From UBA5486 sp036744795 (GTDB lineage: Bacteria > Bacillota > UBA4882 > UBA10575): a stretch of 64,000 bases of DNA. Shown here one piece after another: positions 16,957 to 26,152 of this stretch. Under the pieces are notes generated by a model. The model was not told the DNA's origin. It ran no database searches and saw only the letters and a list, made by a program, of their open reading frames with translations. Every line of letters begins with the position of its first letter. The stretch's first letter is position 1. The stretch lies in assembly GCA_036744795.1 (NCBI GenBank), contig DAIOHK010000007.1, positions 24,334-88,333 on the forward strand, written 5' to 3'. The position numbers and the translations under genes are program-made.

Positions 16957-17045
16957 GTTACCTTAATTTGAGGCCATGACAAAATATATAGTCTGTTGCT
17001 TACTAAAAAGCTATCAATATATTGCATGATAGTTGAATATTGGAG
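16957..17045 (+). repeat. Second intergenic repeat family, copy 2
   Basis: Aligns over about 88 bp with 10492-10579 (shared GTTACCTT, AATATATAGT, GTTGCTTA, GCTATCAATATA, GATAGTT). It occupies the 370 bp gene-free gap between the glucosaminidase gene and rlmH, next to the parS-like site and a copy of the main element. Confidence 0.6.
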
Positions 17046-17143
17046 ACAACACAATTAGCCTGTATATCCTATTATATGAATCTCTTTCGCTTAAATTTAA
17101 AGGTAATAAGAATAAACTGATAGTCCTCTTGTACAAATTTTAA

Positions 17144-17248
17144 GGAAATCCATAATTCAATTTTAAAAACTTGACTACAATATATTTAAAGCAAATAAAA
17201 AGTTATTTATTGTTGTTAAATACATATTTAAAGAAATCATGCGATTGC
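17144..17248 (+). repeat. Dispersed intergenic element, diverged copy
   Basis: 105 bp. Left GGAAATCCATAATT (12 of 14), core GACTACAATATATTTAAAGC, right AATCATGCGATTGC (11 of 14). It ends 5 bp before the rlmH stop codon. Confidence 0.6.
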
Positions 17249-17252
17249 TCAT

Positions 17253-17717
17253 TCATAAGTGATACTTCTCTCCCCGTAAAATCTTAAACCCCCTATAGAT
17301 CTGCTCGACCAATATTAACCTAAATAACTGGTGTGGAAAAGTTAAATTGGAAAACGAAAGAACATCATCTGCTCGCGCCAAAACCTCCGGTACTAATCCG
17401 GAAGCACCTCCAATAACTATGAATACCTCTTTTCCTCCCATCTCTCTTTCCCCTAACCATCCGGAAAACTCTTCTGAGGTAATCATTCTTCCTCCCGGAT
17501 CCAATACTGCCACAAAGGTTTTTTCTTTTAATGCTTTTAATATTCTGTTTCCTTCTTCCTCCTTTGCTTTTAAAAGAGTTTTATCCAAAGGCGAATCAGC
17601 CACTTCAACAATTTTTAACTTCACATACGGGGTTAATCTTTTTTTATATTCACTGATCCCTTTACGCAGATATTCTTCTTTAATTTTTCCAACAGCTAGG
17701 ATGGTAAGATGAAGCAT
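17253..17717 (-). CDS. rlmH: 23S rRNA (pseudouridine-1915-N3) methyltransferase RlmH
   Basis: A 154-residue SPOUT-fold methyltransferase acting on helix 69 of 23S rRNA in assembled 70S ribosomes. Recognised by LTILAVGKIKEEYLRKGI at the start, VLDPGGRMITSEEF, the SAM-knot VIGGASGL (about 101-108), and the C-terminal FPHQLFRLILVEQIYRG and GEKYHL. Length is standard. ATG follows GAAGGGAAGAAAAAGT. Its usual position near the origin region of Firmicutes is kept. Confidence 0.96.
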   Translation of the reverse strand: MLHLTILAVGKIKEEYLRKGISEYKKRLTPYVKLKIVEVADSPLDKTLLKAKEEEGNRILKALKEKTFVAVLDPGGRMITSEEFSGWLGEREMGGKEVFIVIGGASGLVPEVLARADDVLSFSNLTFPHQLFRLILVEQIYRGFKILRGEKYHL

Positions 17718-17863
17718 ACTTTTTCTTCCCTTCTCAAAAAATAATTATCATATCCCGTAGCATCTTTAAATTACTTACGGTGTAAAAGGGTAAGACACAA
17801 GAAATGATTACATCCCATGACTCAGGCTCGTCTTTCTTCGCTAAATTCGAAGCTATTAAACTT

Positions 17864-17892
17864 TTAAAAAAGCCCACAAATAGTGTGGGCTT
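17864..17892 (-). terminator. Terminator after htrA
   Basis: On the minus strand AAGCCCACA and TGTGGGCTT form a stem with a short loop, followed by TTTTT. It lies 11 bp after the htrA stop. Confidence 0.88.
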
Positions 17893-17902
17893 AATCTTTT
17901 CA

Positions 17903-19063
17903 CTACTGTAGAGGCCCGGCAACAACCTCCACCGTATACCTACGATTACCCCGGTAAATCTCAATCACCAACTTATCTCCAACCTTTAATTCTAGACCGC
18001 TGAAATTAGCCCCCTCAGTAATCTGTTGCCCATTAATCGCTACCACTACATCTCCCGCTTTCAAACCAGCCTTCGCAGCAGAGCCAGAAAAAACTCGCGT
18101 AATAAGGAAACCTTGATCTACAGGAAGTTTAATTCCAAACCGCTTTTCAATTAATCTTTTATTGAGTCGATCAAAAGGTAAATAGCTAATACCAATTGCT
18201 CCCGGACGTCGTAATTCACCTTTAATGATCAGATCAGCTATTTCACGAGCTTTATCTATTGGTATTGAAAATCCTATTCCCTGAGCATCTTCAATAATTG
18301 CCGTATTAATCCCTATTACCTTTCCTTCACTATTCAGTAATGGGCCTCCAGAATTTCCCGGATTAATAGAAGCATCAGTCTGAATCAAGTTCCGTAATGC
18401 TGTCTTTTCTCCAGTAGCAATGTTTCGCCCTAATGCACTTATGACTCCAACAGTAACCGTATTTTTTAACCCCTCACCTATCGGGTTACCAATTGCAATT
18501 GCCATCTGGCCAACACGAAGATTCTCTGAACGACCAAATTCTGCCACCGGGAATTTATCCCCTTCAATCTTCAAAACCGCTAAATCATTATCAGGATCAG
18601 CTCCGATTAAAGTTGCTGCGACTTTCCTCCCATCAGATAATACCACTAAAATCTCTTCAGCTTTATCAATTACATGATAATTAGTGAGAATATACCCATC
18701 CTCTCGAAAAATTACCCCCGAACCTAAACCCTGAACTGGCCGATAACCAACTAAGCCAAAGAAAAAATCTTTTACCTCAACTAAACTAGTGGTAGTAATC
18801 ATCACCACACTTGGCCCCACTTTATCAACAACTTGAATCGTTGCCGACTCAAAATCCGTAATTTTCATTAAAGCCGGAGGAGTAGACGGCACTTCTGATT
18901 TTGTCTCTTCTTTCTGGGTTGGAGGTGGGACAATTAAAACCTGACCAAGACCGGTATATTTTACGGCTAGTAAAACCAAAAATCCACCCATAAATGCCGC
19001 AGCCATCAAAAGAGTAAATAACCCTATTTTATTAGATAACCTTTGCCTTCTAAATTGATCCAT
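17903..19063 (-). CDS. htrA: HtrA/DegP-type serine protease with PDZ domain
   Basis: A 386-residue membrane-anchored envelope protease for misfolded proteins. One N-terminal membrane segment (about 13-35) is followed by a trypsin-like S1C domain: His in ILTNYHVID, Asp in DNDLAVLKI, Ser in GNSGGPLLNSEG, all present. A single PDZ domain occupies about 290-386 (GLKAGDVVVAINGQ). ATG at 19063 is preferred because GGGGGTGATTGG precedes it; an upstream in-frame ATG at 19090 lacks a site. It lies between rlmH and the ATPase-like gene, all on the minus strand. Confidence 0.95.
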   Translation of the reverse strand: MDQFRRQRLSNKIGLFTLLMAAAFMGGFLVLLAVKYTGLGQVLIVPPPTQKEETKSEVPSTPPALMKITDFESATIQVVDKVGPSVVMITTTSLVEVKDFFFGLVGYRPVQGLGSGVIFREDGYILTNYHVIDKAEEILVVLSDGRKVAATLIGADPDNDLAVLKIEGDKFPVAEFGRSENLRVGQMAIAIGNPIGEGLKNTVTVGVISALGRNIATGEKTALRNLIQTDASINPGNSGGPLLNSEGKVIGINTAIIEDAQGIGFSIPIDKAREIADLIIKGELRRPGAIGISYLPFDRLNKRLIEKRFGIKLPVDQGFLITRVFSGSAAKAGLKAGDVVVAINGQQITEGANFSGLELKVGDKLVIEIYRGNRRYTVEVVAGPLQ

Positions 19064-19170
19064 CCAATCACCCCCGGAGAAAAATAGCATGAAAGGAATA
19101 ATTCTTTTGAATTAAAGTTAGGTGCTTAATTGTGGTTAAATAAAATGACTGGGATAATTATGGACTAACC

Positions 19171-20955
19171 TTAATCAATATTTTCAATTAAGATGATTTG
19201 CTCTTCCTGAAACCATTCTTCCAGCAGAGCAAGGAATTTTCCATTTTGTTCACTAGTTAAAAAAGGTACCGGATTCTCTAAAAGAATAGGCGATCTACTC
19301 TCTTTATGATGATACTTTGCTAGCGCAAGACGGAAGGACAGGTGTATATTTTCCCTTACCTTTGGCTCAAGTTGCACTTCTAATAGATCACCCTTTTCCC
19401 CTTTAACTATAAATTCTAACTTATTTCCTTTAATCTGTGGTCTAATTTTTTTATAATTGCCAGAAGTTAATAACTCCAGTACTTTGCTGGCATCTTGGTA
19501 GAGAATAACAAGTGGTTCATCTCCCACTTCTTCCTCTGTTTCCTCAATCATAGCCAAAGTATCTATCATATGCTTCTTTTCTTCCTGTAAATAATCTATA
19601 AGCTCTTCAGTACCACTAAAACCAAGCTTATCCTGTAGTTTTTTTATTTCAACCTCAAACTTAATTTTTTTCTGCTTTATCTCTTTTAACTTGTTTGCTT
19701 TTGCTTTTACAGTTTCTAAATTTTCCTGTCCCGCTAAAGAAAGTAGTTTATCTAATTGTTGACGCAAGTCCTTCTCTCGTTGTACTGCCGCTTGTAATTT
19801 TTCTTGATTTTTCTCATTTTCCGCTTTTTGTACAACCGGATGTTCTAAACGGAGTAAATCATCCTGATATTGAATTAGTAATTCGACTTCTTTTAAATAA
19901 TCTTCTGGTTTTTTCCCTTTAAGAAGTAATCTAAGGCTTTCTCTAACCCCAGATAGCTCTCCAAGCAACCACTCAATCTTTACCTTCTCTTCTTCAGCTT
20001 CTTTCCCACTAAATCTGGAAAAAATGCCCTTCCGCTCCACCGTTATTTCTGTTTCTAGCTTTTGAAGAAGAGCTGTTTTTTCATCTCTGATTTTTATAAG
20101 ATCAAGCACTTTTCTAATAATCTCTGGTGTATACAAATCTCGATCAAAAGCAGCAATCTTCTTTCTGAGAATCCCAGCTTCCCTTTGGATGATCTTTTTA
20201 GCCTCTTGCTCTTCTTTAAGATGCTCCTCATAGAAGCTTCTCTCCAGTGCCGCAGCAGTATGTTCTCTGGTGATTTCTTCAAGAAGATCATTTTGCTCCA
20301 TTGATAAAAACTTTCCATATTCATGGTATTTTTTTTCTTCTTCATCAAGTTTCTGAATTTCCGATTGGAGAAAATAAATGTTATTAATTAAATTTTCCAG
20401 CTGAGCCAGGTTTTTTCCCAATTGGCTTCTTTCTTCATCATCTTCCTCTTTAGTATCAAATTTAAGTTTTTCCCAATAACCATCAAAAATTAGTTGTTGC
20501 ACATGTTCACGAATAATCGGAGCATGCTGGTTAAGATAGGGAGCACTTTTTTTATAAAGATAAAGGACTTCAAAATCCAGAGGATTCAGTGTACCTATTT
20601 CACTATAAAGTAGATCCATAAGTACAGTAGAAGGAAGAGGGAAGAGACGCCTTCCCTCAAATTTAAAAACCTCAAGTGTTTCCTGGGAAAAGTCTCTTCC
20701 AATCAGATATTCTCCCTTTTTTGTCTTTATTGACAAGGAAGCAGAATACTTCTCTGCTTTATTAATGGGAGAATATTTTTCTAATTCTTCACGCCGGTGA
20801 GGAGGAAAACCAAATAATAATGCGACTATTCCGTCAAGCAAAACGGTTTTCGATTTACCTTTTTTTTTGATTACTTTACCATAAGATTCTTCAAAAAGAA
20901 ACTCTTGATCGATAAAGGGGCCAAACCCTTTCATTCTAAGAATCTTTATCTGCAA
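19171..20955 (-). CDS. SMC/YhaN-like coiled-coil protein with eroded ATPase motifs
   Basis: A 594-residue protein with the layout of YhaN/SbcC-type ATPases: N-terminal head (IKILRMKGFGPFID, then LLDGIVALLFGFPPHRREELEKYSP), a long coiled coil (about 170-470) and a C-terminal head (FRLALAKYHH, then ILLENPV). The nucleotide motifs look lost: KKKGKSK stands where GPNEAGKS is usual (the first glycine is missing), no LSGG-like signature precedes FRLAL, and Walker B reads ILLENP rather than ILLDDP. ATP hydrolysis is doubtful. TTG start at 20955 with GGGGTGAGG upstream. Follows gyrA by 43 bp. Function unknown. Confidence 0.6.
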   Translation of the reverse strand: MQIKILRMKGFGPFIDQEFLFEESYGKVIKKKGKSKTVLLDGIVALLFGFPPHRREELEKYSPINKAEKYSASLSIKTKKGEYLIGRDFSQETLEVFKFEGRRLFPLPSTVLMDLLYSEIGTLNPLDFEVLYLYKKSAPYLNQHAPIIREHVQQLIFDGYWEKLKFDTKEEDDEERSQLGKNLAQLENLINNIYFLQSEIQKLDEEEKKYHEYGKFLSMEQNDLLEEITREHTAAALERSFYEEHLKEEQEAKKIIQREAGILRKKIAAFDRDLYTPEIIRKVLDLIKIRDEKTALLQKLETEITVERKGIFSRFSGKEAEEEKVKIEWLLGELSGVRESLRLLLKGKKPEDYLKEVELLIQYQDDLLRLEHPVVQKAENEKNQEKLQAAVQREKDLRQQLDKLLSLAGQENLETVKAKANKLKEIKQKKIKFEVEIKKLQDKLGFSGTEELIDYLQEEKKHMIDTLAMIEETEEEVGDEPLVILYQDASKVLELLTSGNYKKIRPQIKGNKLEFIVKGEKGDLLEVQLEPKVRENIHLSFRLALAKYHHKESRSPILLENPVPFLTSEQNGKFLALLEEWFQEEQIILIENID

Positions 20956-20989
20956 AAAACCTCACCCCGCTTATTTATATTAAGGGGTG
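20954..20989 (-). terminator. Hairpin between gyrA and the SMC-like gene
   Basis: On the minus strand CACCCC and GGGGTG enclose a 15-base AT-rich loop, followed by AGGTTTTTTG. It looks like a weak gyrA terminator, and its 3' arm (GGGGTGAGG) doubles as the ribosome site of the next gene. Confidence 0.6.
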
Positions 20990-20998
20990 CAACCATTA

Positions 20999-23443
20999 CT
21001 ATTCTCCATCTTCTTCGGCTCTACTAACTACCCTGGCTAAGGCTACCACCCGATCCTCATCATCTAAACGCATAATCTTTACTCCCTGCGTATCCCGGCC
21101 CATAGATGGGATACTTTTGACTGTTACTCTGATAATCATCCCACTGGCATTAATCAACATTAACTCATGCTCAGGGTAGACAACTCTTCCGCCAACAATT
21201 TTACCATTTTTCTCTGTTAGTTTGAGAGTTTTTATCCCGATTCCGCCACGAGATTGCACCCGATATTGATCAAAAGGAGTTCTTTTACCAAAACCGTTTT
21301 CTGTAACAACTAAAAGTTCAGCATCATTTTTAACCACATCCATCGCTACCACTTGATCCCCTGAACGCAAAGTTATTCCTTTTACTCCCCTGGTTGTCCG
21401 TCCCTGTGGTCTAATCTCCTCTTCTGAAAACCTAATCGATTGACCTCTTTCAGTAATAATCGTGATTTCCCGTTCGCCATCTGTTAATCTTACAGCAATT
21501 AATTCATCACCTTCATCAAGGTTAATCCCTATCAACCCATTTTTCCGATTATTACTATATTGGGATAAATCCGTTTTCTTAACTACACCATTCTGAGTAC
21601 ACATCAACAAATAGAATTCTTCACTAAACTCTTTAACAGGGATAACAGCATTTATCCGCTCTCCGGGATCCAATTGGAGCAAATTAATAATCGCTACCCC
21701 CCTGGCTTGCCGAGAGGCCTCTGGAATATCAAACCCTCTTATCTGGTAAACTAGACCTCGATTAGTAAAAAATAATACATAATCATGGGTAGAGGTAATA
21801 AAGAGATGCTCAACAAAATCTTCCTCTTTAGTACTAATCCCGGTTATCCCTTTTCCGCCCCGTCTTTGGCTTTTATAAGTAGAAATGGGTAATCGTTTAA
21901 TATAACCGCTATGCGTAATAGTAACTATTATATCTTCATCGGCTATCAGATCTTCAATCGTTAACTCTTCTTCACTTAGGGCAATCTCGGTTCTTCTTGG
22001 GTCAGCATATTTTTCTTTAATTTCAAGGAGTTCTTTTTTTACAATGCCCATGATCTTTGCCGGATCCGACAAAAGATCCCGATAATAAGAAATAACTTTA
22101 AGGAGTTCATTATATTCCTCTTCCAGTTTTTCCCGTTGAAGTCCGGTCAGACTCTGGAGTCTCATATCCAAGATCGCCTGAGCCTGTCTTTCAGAAAGAC
22201 CAAACTTTTCAATCAAACCTTCCTTCGCCGCTTCCACCGTCTGGGAAGAACGAATCAGATTAATAACTTCATCAATATGATCCAGAGCAATCCGTAACCC
22301 CTCAACAATATGAGCACGTTCCTCTGCTTTACCCAGATCATACTTTGTCCTTCTAGTTATGACATCTCCCTGATGCTGTAAATAATAGCGAATAACATCA
22401 TAAAGTCCAAGAATTCGTGGTTCATTATCTACTAAAACTAACATTATTACACCAAAGCTATCCTGTAACTGAGTATGTTTGAATAACTGGTTAAGCAGAA
22501 CATTAGGATTTGCATCCCGCTTTAATTCAATAACGATCCTCATTCCTGAACGGTCTGATTCATCACGCAGATCAGAAATGCCCTCTATGGTTTTTGCGCG
22601 AACCAGTTCAGCTATTTTCTCAATCAGTCTTGCTTTATTGACCTGGTAGGGCAATTCTGTAACAATAATCTGGCTTTTTCCTCCACTTAAGGTCTCGATC
22701 CTGGTTCTAGCCCTGACTTTTATGCTTCCTCTCCCAGTGAGATAAGCATCGCGGATTCCCTCCCGGCCTAATATTATTCCTCCTGTTGGAAAATCAGGAC
22801 CCTTTACCACTTTCATTAGACTCTCAATATCAGTATCTGGATTATCAATCAGTAAAACGGCTCCATCTATTACCTCTCCTAGATTATGAGGAGGAATATT
22901 AGTAGCCATTCCTACTGCAATTCCTGATGAGCCATTTACCAGCAAATTAGGAAACCGAGATGGTAAAGCAAGCGGTTCTTCTAAACTTTCATCAAAATTA
23001 GGGGTAAAATCCACAGTATTCTTCTCAATATCCGTCAACATCTCCATTGCCAGCTTGGTGAGGCGAACCTCTGTATACCTCATCGCTGCTGGCGGATCGC
23101 CATCAACAGATCCAAAGTTTCCATGTCCATCAACAAGGGTGTTACGATATGAAAAGTCCTGTGCCATTCGGACAATTGTATCATAGATTGCAGCATCACC
23201 ATGGGGATGGTACCTACCCATTACATCACCAACAATACGTGCCGATTTTTTGTATGGTTTATTCGGAGTGGTTCCGGATTCGTACATTCCATAAAGAATC
23301 CGCCGGTGAACAGGCTTTAGCCCATCCCGAACATCGGGAAGAGCTCGTCCGACAATTACACTCATCGCATAGCTAAGGTAGGATCGTTTCATTTCATGTT
23401 CTATATCTACTGGGATTACTTTCCCATCTATAATTTCTTCCAA
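20999..23443 (-). CDS. gyrA: DNA gyrase subunit A
   Basis: The 814-residue GyrA performs strand breakage and reunion in gyrase. Visible are YAMSVIVGRALPDVRDGLKPVHRRILYGM, the catalytic tyrosine in AAMRYTEVRL, and the GyrA box QRRGGKG in the C-terminal beta-pinwheel, so it is gyrase and not topoisomerase IV. Length is normal. TTG start at 23443 with GGAGGGGAGAAT upstream. It lies 34 bp after gyrB in the classic origin operon. Confidence 0.98.
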   Translation of the reverse strand: MEEIIDGKVIPVDIEHEMKRSYLSYAMSVIVGRALPDVRDGLKPVHRRILYGMYESGTTPNKPYKKSARIVGDVMGRYHPHGDAAIYDTIVRMAQDFSYRNTLVDGHGNFGSVDGDPPAAMRYTEVRLTKLAMEMLTDIEKNTVDFTPNFDESLEEPLALPSRFPNLLVNGSSGIAVGMATNIPPHNLGEVIDGAVLLIDNPDTDIESLMKVVKGPDFPTGGIILGREGIRDAYLTGRGSIKVRARTRIETLSGGKSQIIVTELPYQVNKARLIEKIAELVRAKTIEGISDLRDESDRSGMRIVIELKRDANPNVLLNQLFKHTQLQDSFGVIMLVLVDNEPRILGLYDVIRYYLQHQGDVITRRTKYDLGKAEERAHIVEGLRIALDHIDEVINLIRSSQTVEAAKEGLIEKFGLSERQAQAILDMRLQSLTGLQREKLEEEYNELLKVISYYRDLLSDPAKIMGIVKKELLEIKEKYADPRRTEIALSEEELTIEDLIADEDIIVTITHSGYIKRLPISTYKSQRRGGKGITGISTKEEDFVEHLFITSTHDYVLFFTNRGLVYQIRGFDIPEASRQARGVAIINLLQLDPGERINAVIPVKEFSEEFYLLMCTQNGVVKKTDLSQYSNNRKNGLIGINLDEGDELIAVRLTDGEREITIITERGQSIRFSEEEIRPQGRTTRGVKGITLRSGDQVVAMDVVKNDAELLVVTENGFGKRTPFDQYRVQSRGGIGIKTLKLTEKNGKIVGGRVVYPEHELMLINASGMIIRVTVKSIPSMGRDTQGVKIMRLDDEDRVVALARVVSRAEEDGE

Positions 23444-23477
23444 ATTCTCCCCTCCATTGGCTTAACCTTACTATTTC

Positions 23478-25394
23478 CTATACATCCAAGTTTACAACTT
23501 CTCTTGCATGAGTGAGAATAAAATCCCGCCTGGGTTCTACCTTGTCACCCATCAATGTCGAAAAGATTTCATCAGCAGCAACAGCATCTTCCAGTTTTAC
23601 TCGGAGTATTGTTCTTGTTTCCGGATTCATAGTGGTATCGGCCAGTTGTTCGGCATTCATCTCTCCTAGACCCTTATATCTTTGAATTACTACGCCCTGC
23701 CGGCCGACGCTCTCTAGTAATGTGTTCAATTCCTGGTCAGAGTAGCAATAATGGTGTTTTTTTCCTTTTCTAACCATATAAAGCGGAGGCATTCCAATAT
23801 ATACATGACCCTCTTCTATAAGAGGCCGCATAAAACGGTAAAAAAAGGTTAATAGCAATGTTCTGATATGAGCTCCATCGACATCAGCATCAGTCATGCT
23901 AATTATCTTATGATAGCGGAGTTTGGAAAGATCAAATTCCTCTCCAATTCCTGTTCCTAAAGCAGTAATCATCGCCTTAATTTCTTCATTGTTTAATATT
24001 TTATCAAGGCGCGCTTTTTCAACATTAAGAATTTTTCCCCGTAAAGGTAAAATTGCTTGAAATCTTCTATCCCTAGCTTGTTTCGCTGAGCCACCTGCCG
24101 AATCCCCTTCCACTAGATACAACTCAGATAATTCCGGTTCTTTGAAGGTACAATCGGCAAGTTTTCCAGGCAGAGAAGAGATTTCTAAAGCACTTTTTCT
24201 CCTTGTTAATTCCCGGGCTCTCCGTGCAGCATCCCTTGCTCTGGATGCTTGAATACATTTAGCAATTATTTTCCGACCCACAGGGGGATTTTCTTCTAAA
24301 AACCTGGAAATGCCTTCATAAACCACAGATTCGGTAATCCCTTTCATCTCACTGTTTCCAAGTTTGGTCTTCGTCTGACCTTCAAATTGAGGAAAACGTA
24401 GTTTAACACTGAGAATTGCCGTTAGACCTTCCCGAACATCTTCACCAGATAAGTTACTTTCATTTTCCTTAATAAGATTATTCTTCCGGGCATAATCATT
24501 TAAAGATCTAGTTAAAGCCGACCGGAAACCCGAAAGGTGGGTTCCGCCTTCCTGTGTATTAATATTATTAGCGAATGTATAAACATTCTCAGCATATCCA
24601 TCATTGTACTGAATTGCCGCTTCAATAAGACTAGTTTCAACCTCTTTTTGGATATATATAACCTCTTTATGAACTGGTGTCTTGGTTTTATTTAAATGCT
24701 CAACAAAAGAGATGATTCCACCCTCAAAATGAAATGAGAGCTTCTTATCTTCACTTTCATCTTTTAAGTCAATTTTTAACCCACGGTTGAGAAATGCCAT
24801 TTCTCTTAAACGATGAGCAAGAGTTTCAAAACTAAATTCACAGACCTCAAAAATCTCGGGGTCAGGTTTGAAAGTAACCTTTGTCCCGGTGCTATCGGTT
24901 TTTCCAATGGCCTCCACTTTACCTTGGGGTTTTCCTCTTTCATACCTCTGAAAATAAATAGTTTTATCCCTTTTTACCTCCACTTCCAGCCAAGAAGAAA
25001 GGGCGTTAACTACCGAAACCCCCACCCCATGTAATCCACCTGATACCTGATAGTGCTCTCCACCAAACTTACCACCAGCATGGAGTTTAGTCATCACTAC
25101 CTCTAAAGCAGAGATTTTTTCTTTTGGATGAATATCAACAGGGATACCACTACCATTGTCTTCAATCGTTATCGATCCATTTTTTCTTATTGTCACCTTA
25201 ATTAGATCACAAAAACCGGCAAGTACCTCATCAATACTATTATCTACAACCTCATATACTAAATGATGAAGACCTCTTACACACGTACTCCCAATATACA
25301 TGCTAGGACGTTTTCTAACTGCCTCCAGGCCTTCTAGTACCTGGATTTGTTCTGCATTATATCCTGCATGTTGTATTTCATTTTTTTCCGGCAA
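23478..25394 (-). CDS. gyrB: DNA gyrase subunit B
   Basis: GyrB provides the ATPase of gyrase. GHKL motifs (EVVDNSIDE, DNGSGIPVD, GGLHGVGVSVVNAL), the transducer, and the TOPRIM motifs YLVEGDSAGGSAKQARDR and MTDADVDGAHIRTLLL are intact; the C-terminus ends LEDAVAADEIFSTLMGD. About 638 residues. TTG at 25394 is chosen since GGGGAGGTG ends 5 bp before it; an in-frame GTG at 25403 is part of that site. Follows remB by 30 bp. Confidence 0.97.
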   Translation of the reverse strand: MPEKNEIQHAGYNAEQIQVLEGLEAVRKRPSMYIGSTCVRGLHHLVYEVVDNSIDEVLAGFCDLIKVTIRKNGSITIEDNGSGIPVDIHPKEKISALEVVMTKLHAGGKFGGEHYQVSGGLHGVGVSVVNALSSWLEVEVKRDKTIYFQRYERGKPQGKVEAIGKTDSTGTKVTFKPDPEIFEVCEFSFETLAHRLREMAFLNRGLKIDLKDESEDKKLSFHFEGGIISFVEHLNKTKTPVHKEVIYIQKEVETSLIEAAIQYNDGYAENVYTFANNINTQEGGTHLSGFRSALTRSLNDYARKNNLIKENESNLSGEDVREGLTAILSVKLRFPQFEGQTKTKLGNSEMKGITESVVYEGISRFLEENPPVGRKIIAKCIQASRARDAARRARELTRRKSALEISSLPGKLADCTFKEPELSELYLVEGDSAGGSAKQARDRRFQAILPLRGKILNVEKARLDKILNNEEIKAMITALGTGIGEEFDLSKLRYHKIISMTDADVDGAHIRTLLLTFFYRFMRPLIEEGHVYIGMPPLYMVRKGKKHHYCYSDQELNTLLESVGRQGVVIQRYKGLGEMNAEQLADTTMNPETRTILRVKLEDAVAADEIFSTLMGDKVEPRRDFILTHAREVVNLDV

Positions 25395-25424
25395 ATAAAA
25401 CACCTCCCCTAGGATTTTACCGGA

Positions 25425-25661
25425 TTACACTGGAATTTGTTTTAACCTTTTTTTTAATGTTAACGAAGAAATTGGTGAAAGAATAATATTTTTATCAGTA
25501 AAAATCATTGACTTTGGTTTACCATTAGTTATATCTATTAAATTTTGATTGGGAAAATTTTGTTTACACCAAAACTCCGTAACCTCTATTTTCTCCATGT
25601 TTAGAACAATTATTATCTCATCAATTCTAATTACAGTGTTACCACCCAGATGCAAAAACAT
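25425..25661 (-). CDS. remB: RemB/YaaB-type extracellular matrix regulator (DUF370)
   Basis: A 78-residue protein starting MFLHLGGNTVIRIDEIIIVL and ending NIILSPISSLTLKKRLKQIP, the hallmark of the DUF370 RemB/YaaB family, which sits between recF and gyrB in Bacillus as here. RemA/RemB act as DNA-binding regulators of biofilm matrix genes in B. subtilis; the role here is unknown. The second ATG (25661) is preferred because GGGGG abuts the first ATG at 25667. Confidence 0.88.
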   Translation of the reverse strand: MFLHLGGNTVIRIDEIIIVLNMEKIEVTEFWCKQNFPNQNLIDITNGKPKSMIFTDKNIILSPISSLTLKKRLKQIPV

Positions 25662-25693
25662 CTGCATCCCCCTTTATCATCCGGATTTCCACC

Positions 25694-26152
25694 TTATCTG
25701 TTTTTTATGCTTTCATGTCGCTTATAAAAATTCATAAAAACCTGTTTCAGCTCCGGATCTCGAATTTCCTCCATTTTTTCACTTATTTTCGGTGGGATTT
25801 GTATATTATTAGCTGTTTTAATCTCCTCTTTTTTAGCAAAATCATAATCTTGAGTGATATCACCGATCATTACTCTAACTGTTCTAATAATTCCTGGTCC
25901 TAAATATTTATTGTATTTCTTTATTATCTCCTTTTTAAAAAATGTTAAGTTATAGGCAAGGGTAGGATCCGGAGTTTTAACCCAAAGAGTTCCATTTTTC
26001 ATCATCACCGCTTCTGTCTTTGTTTTAAGATCATCTCCAATTACTTTTGGCCAATAATAAAGAGCTAACCCTGTTTTAATCCGATTGCTTCTAGACCAGC
26101 TTTTAACAAAACCTTGAACTACTTCAGATATAGATTTAACTGTATTAATCAA
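25694..26152 (-). CDS. DUF721/DciA-like protein
   Basis: A 152-residue protein with the DUF721 core: a helical N-terminus, YYWPKVIGDDLKTKTEAVMMKNGTLWVKTPDPTLAYNLTFFKKEII, the last part being the KH-like fold. Such proteins sit after recF in many Firmicutes and Actinobacteria; DciA members load replicative helicase, but Firmicutes usually use DnaI, so this role is uncertain. TTG start overlaps the recF stop by 8 bp, suggesting coupled translation. Confidence 0.8.
   Translation of the reverse strand: MINTVKSISEVVQGFVKSWSRSNRIKTGLALYYWPKVIGDDLKTKTEAVMMKNGTLWVKTPDPTLAYNLTFFKKEIIKKYNKYLGPGIIRTVRVMIGDITQDYDFAKKEEIKTANNIQIPPKISEKMEEIRDPELKQVFMNFYKRHESIKNR

Noticed and set aside
17734..17964. 76-codon minus-strand ORF over the htrA terminator
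   Set aside because: Overlaps htrA's 3' end in another frame and contains its terminator; judged a shadow.
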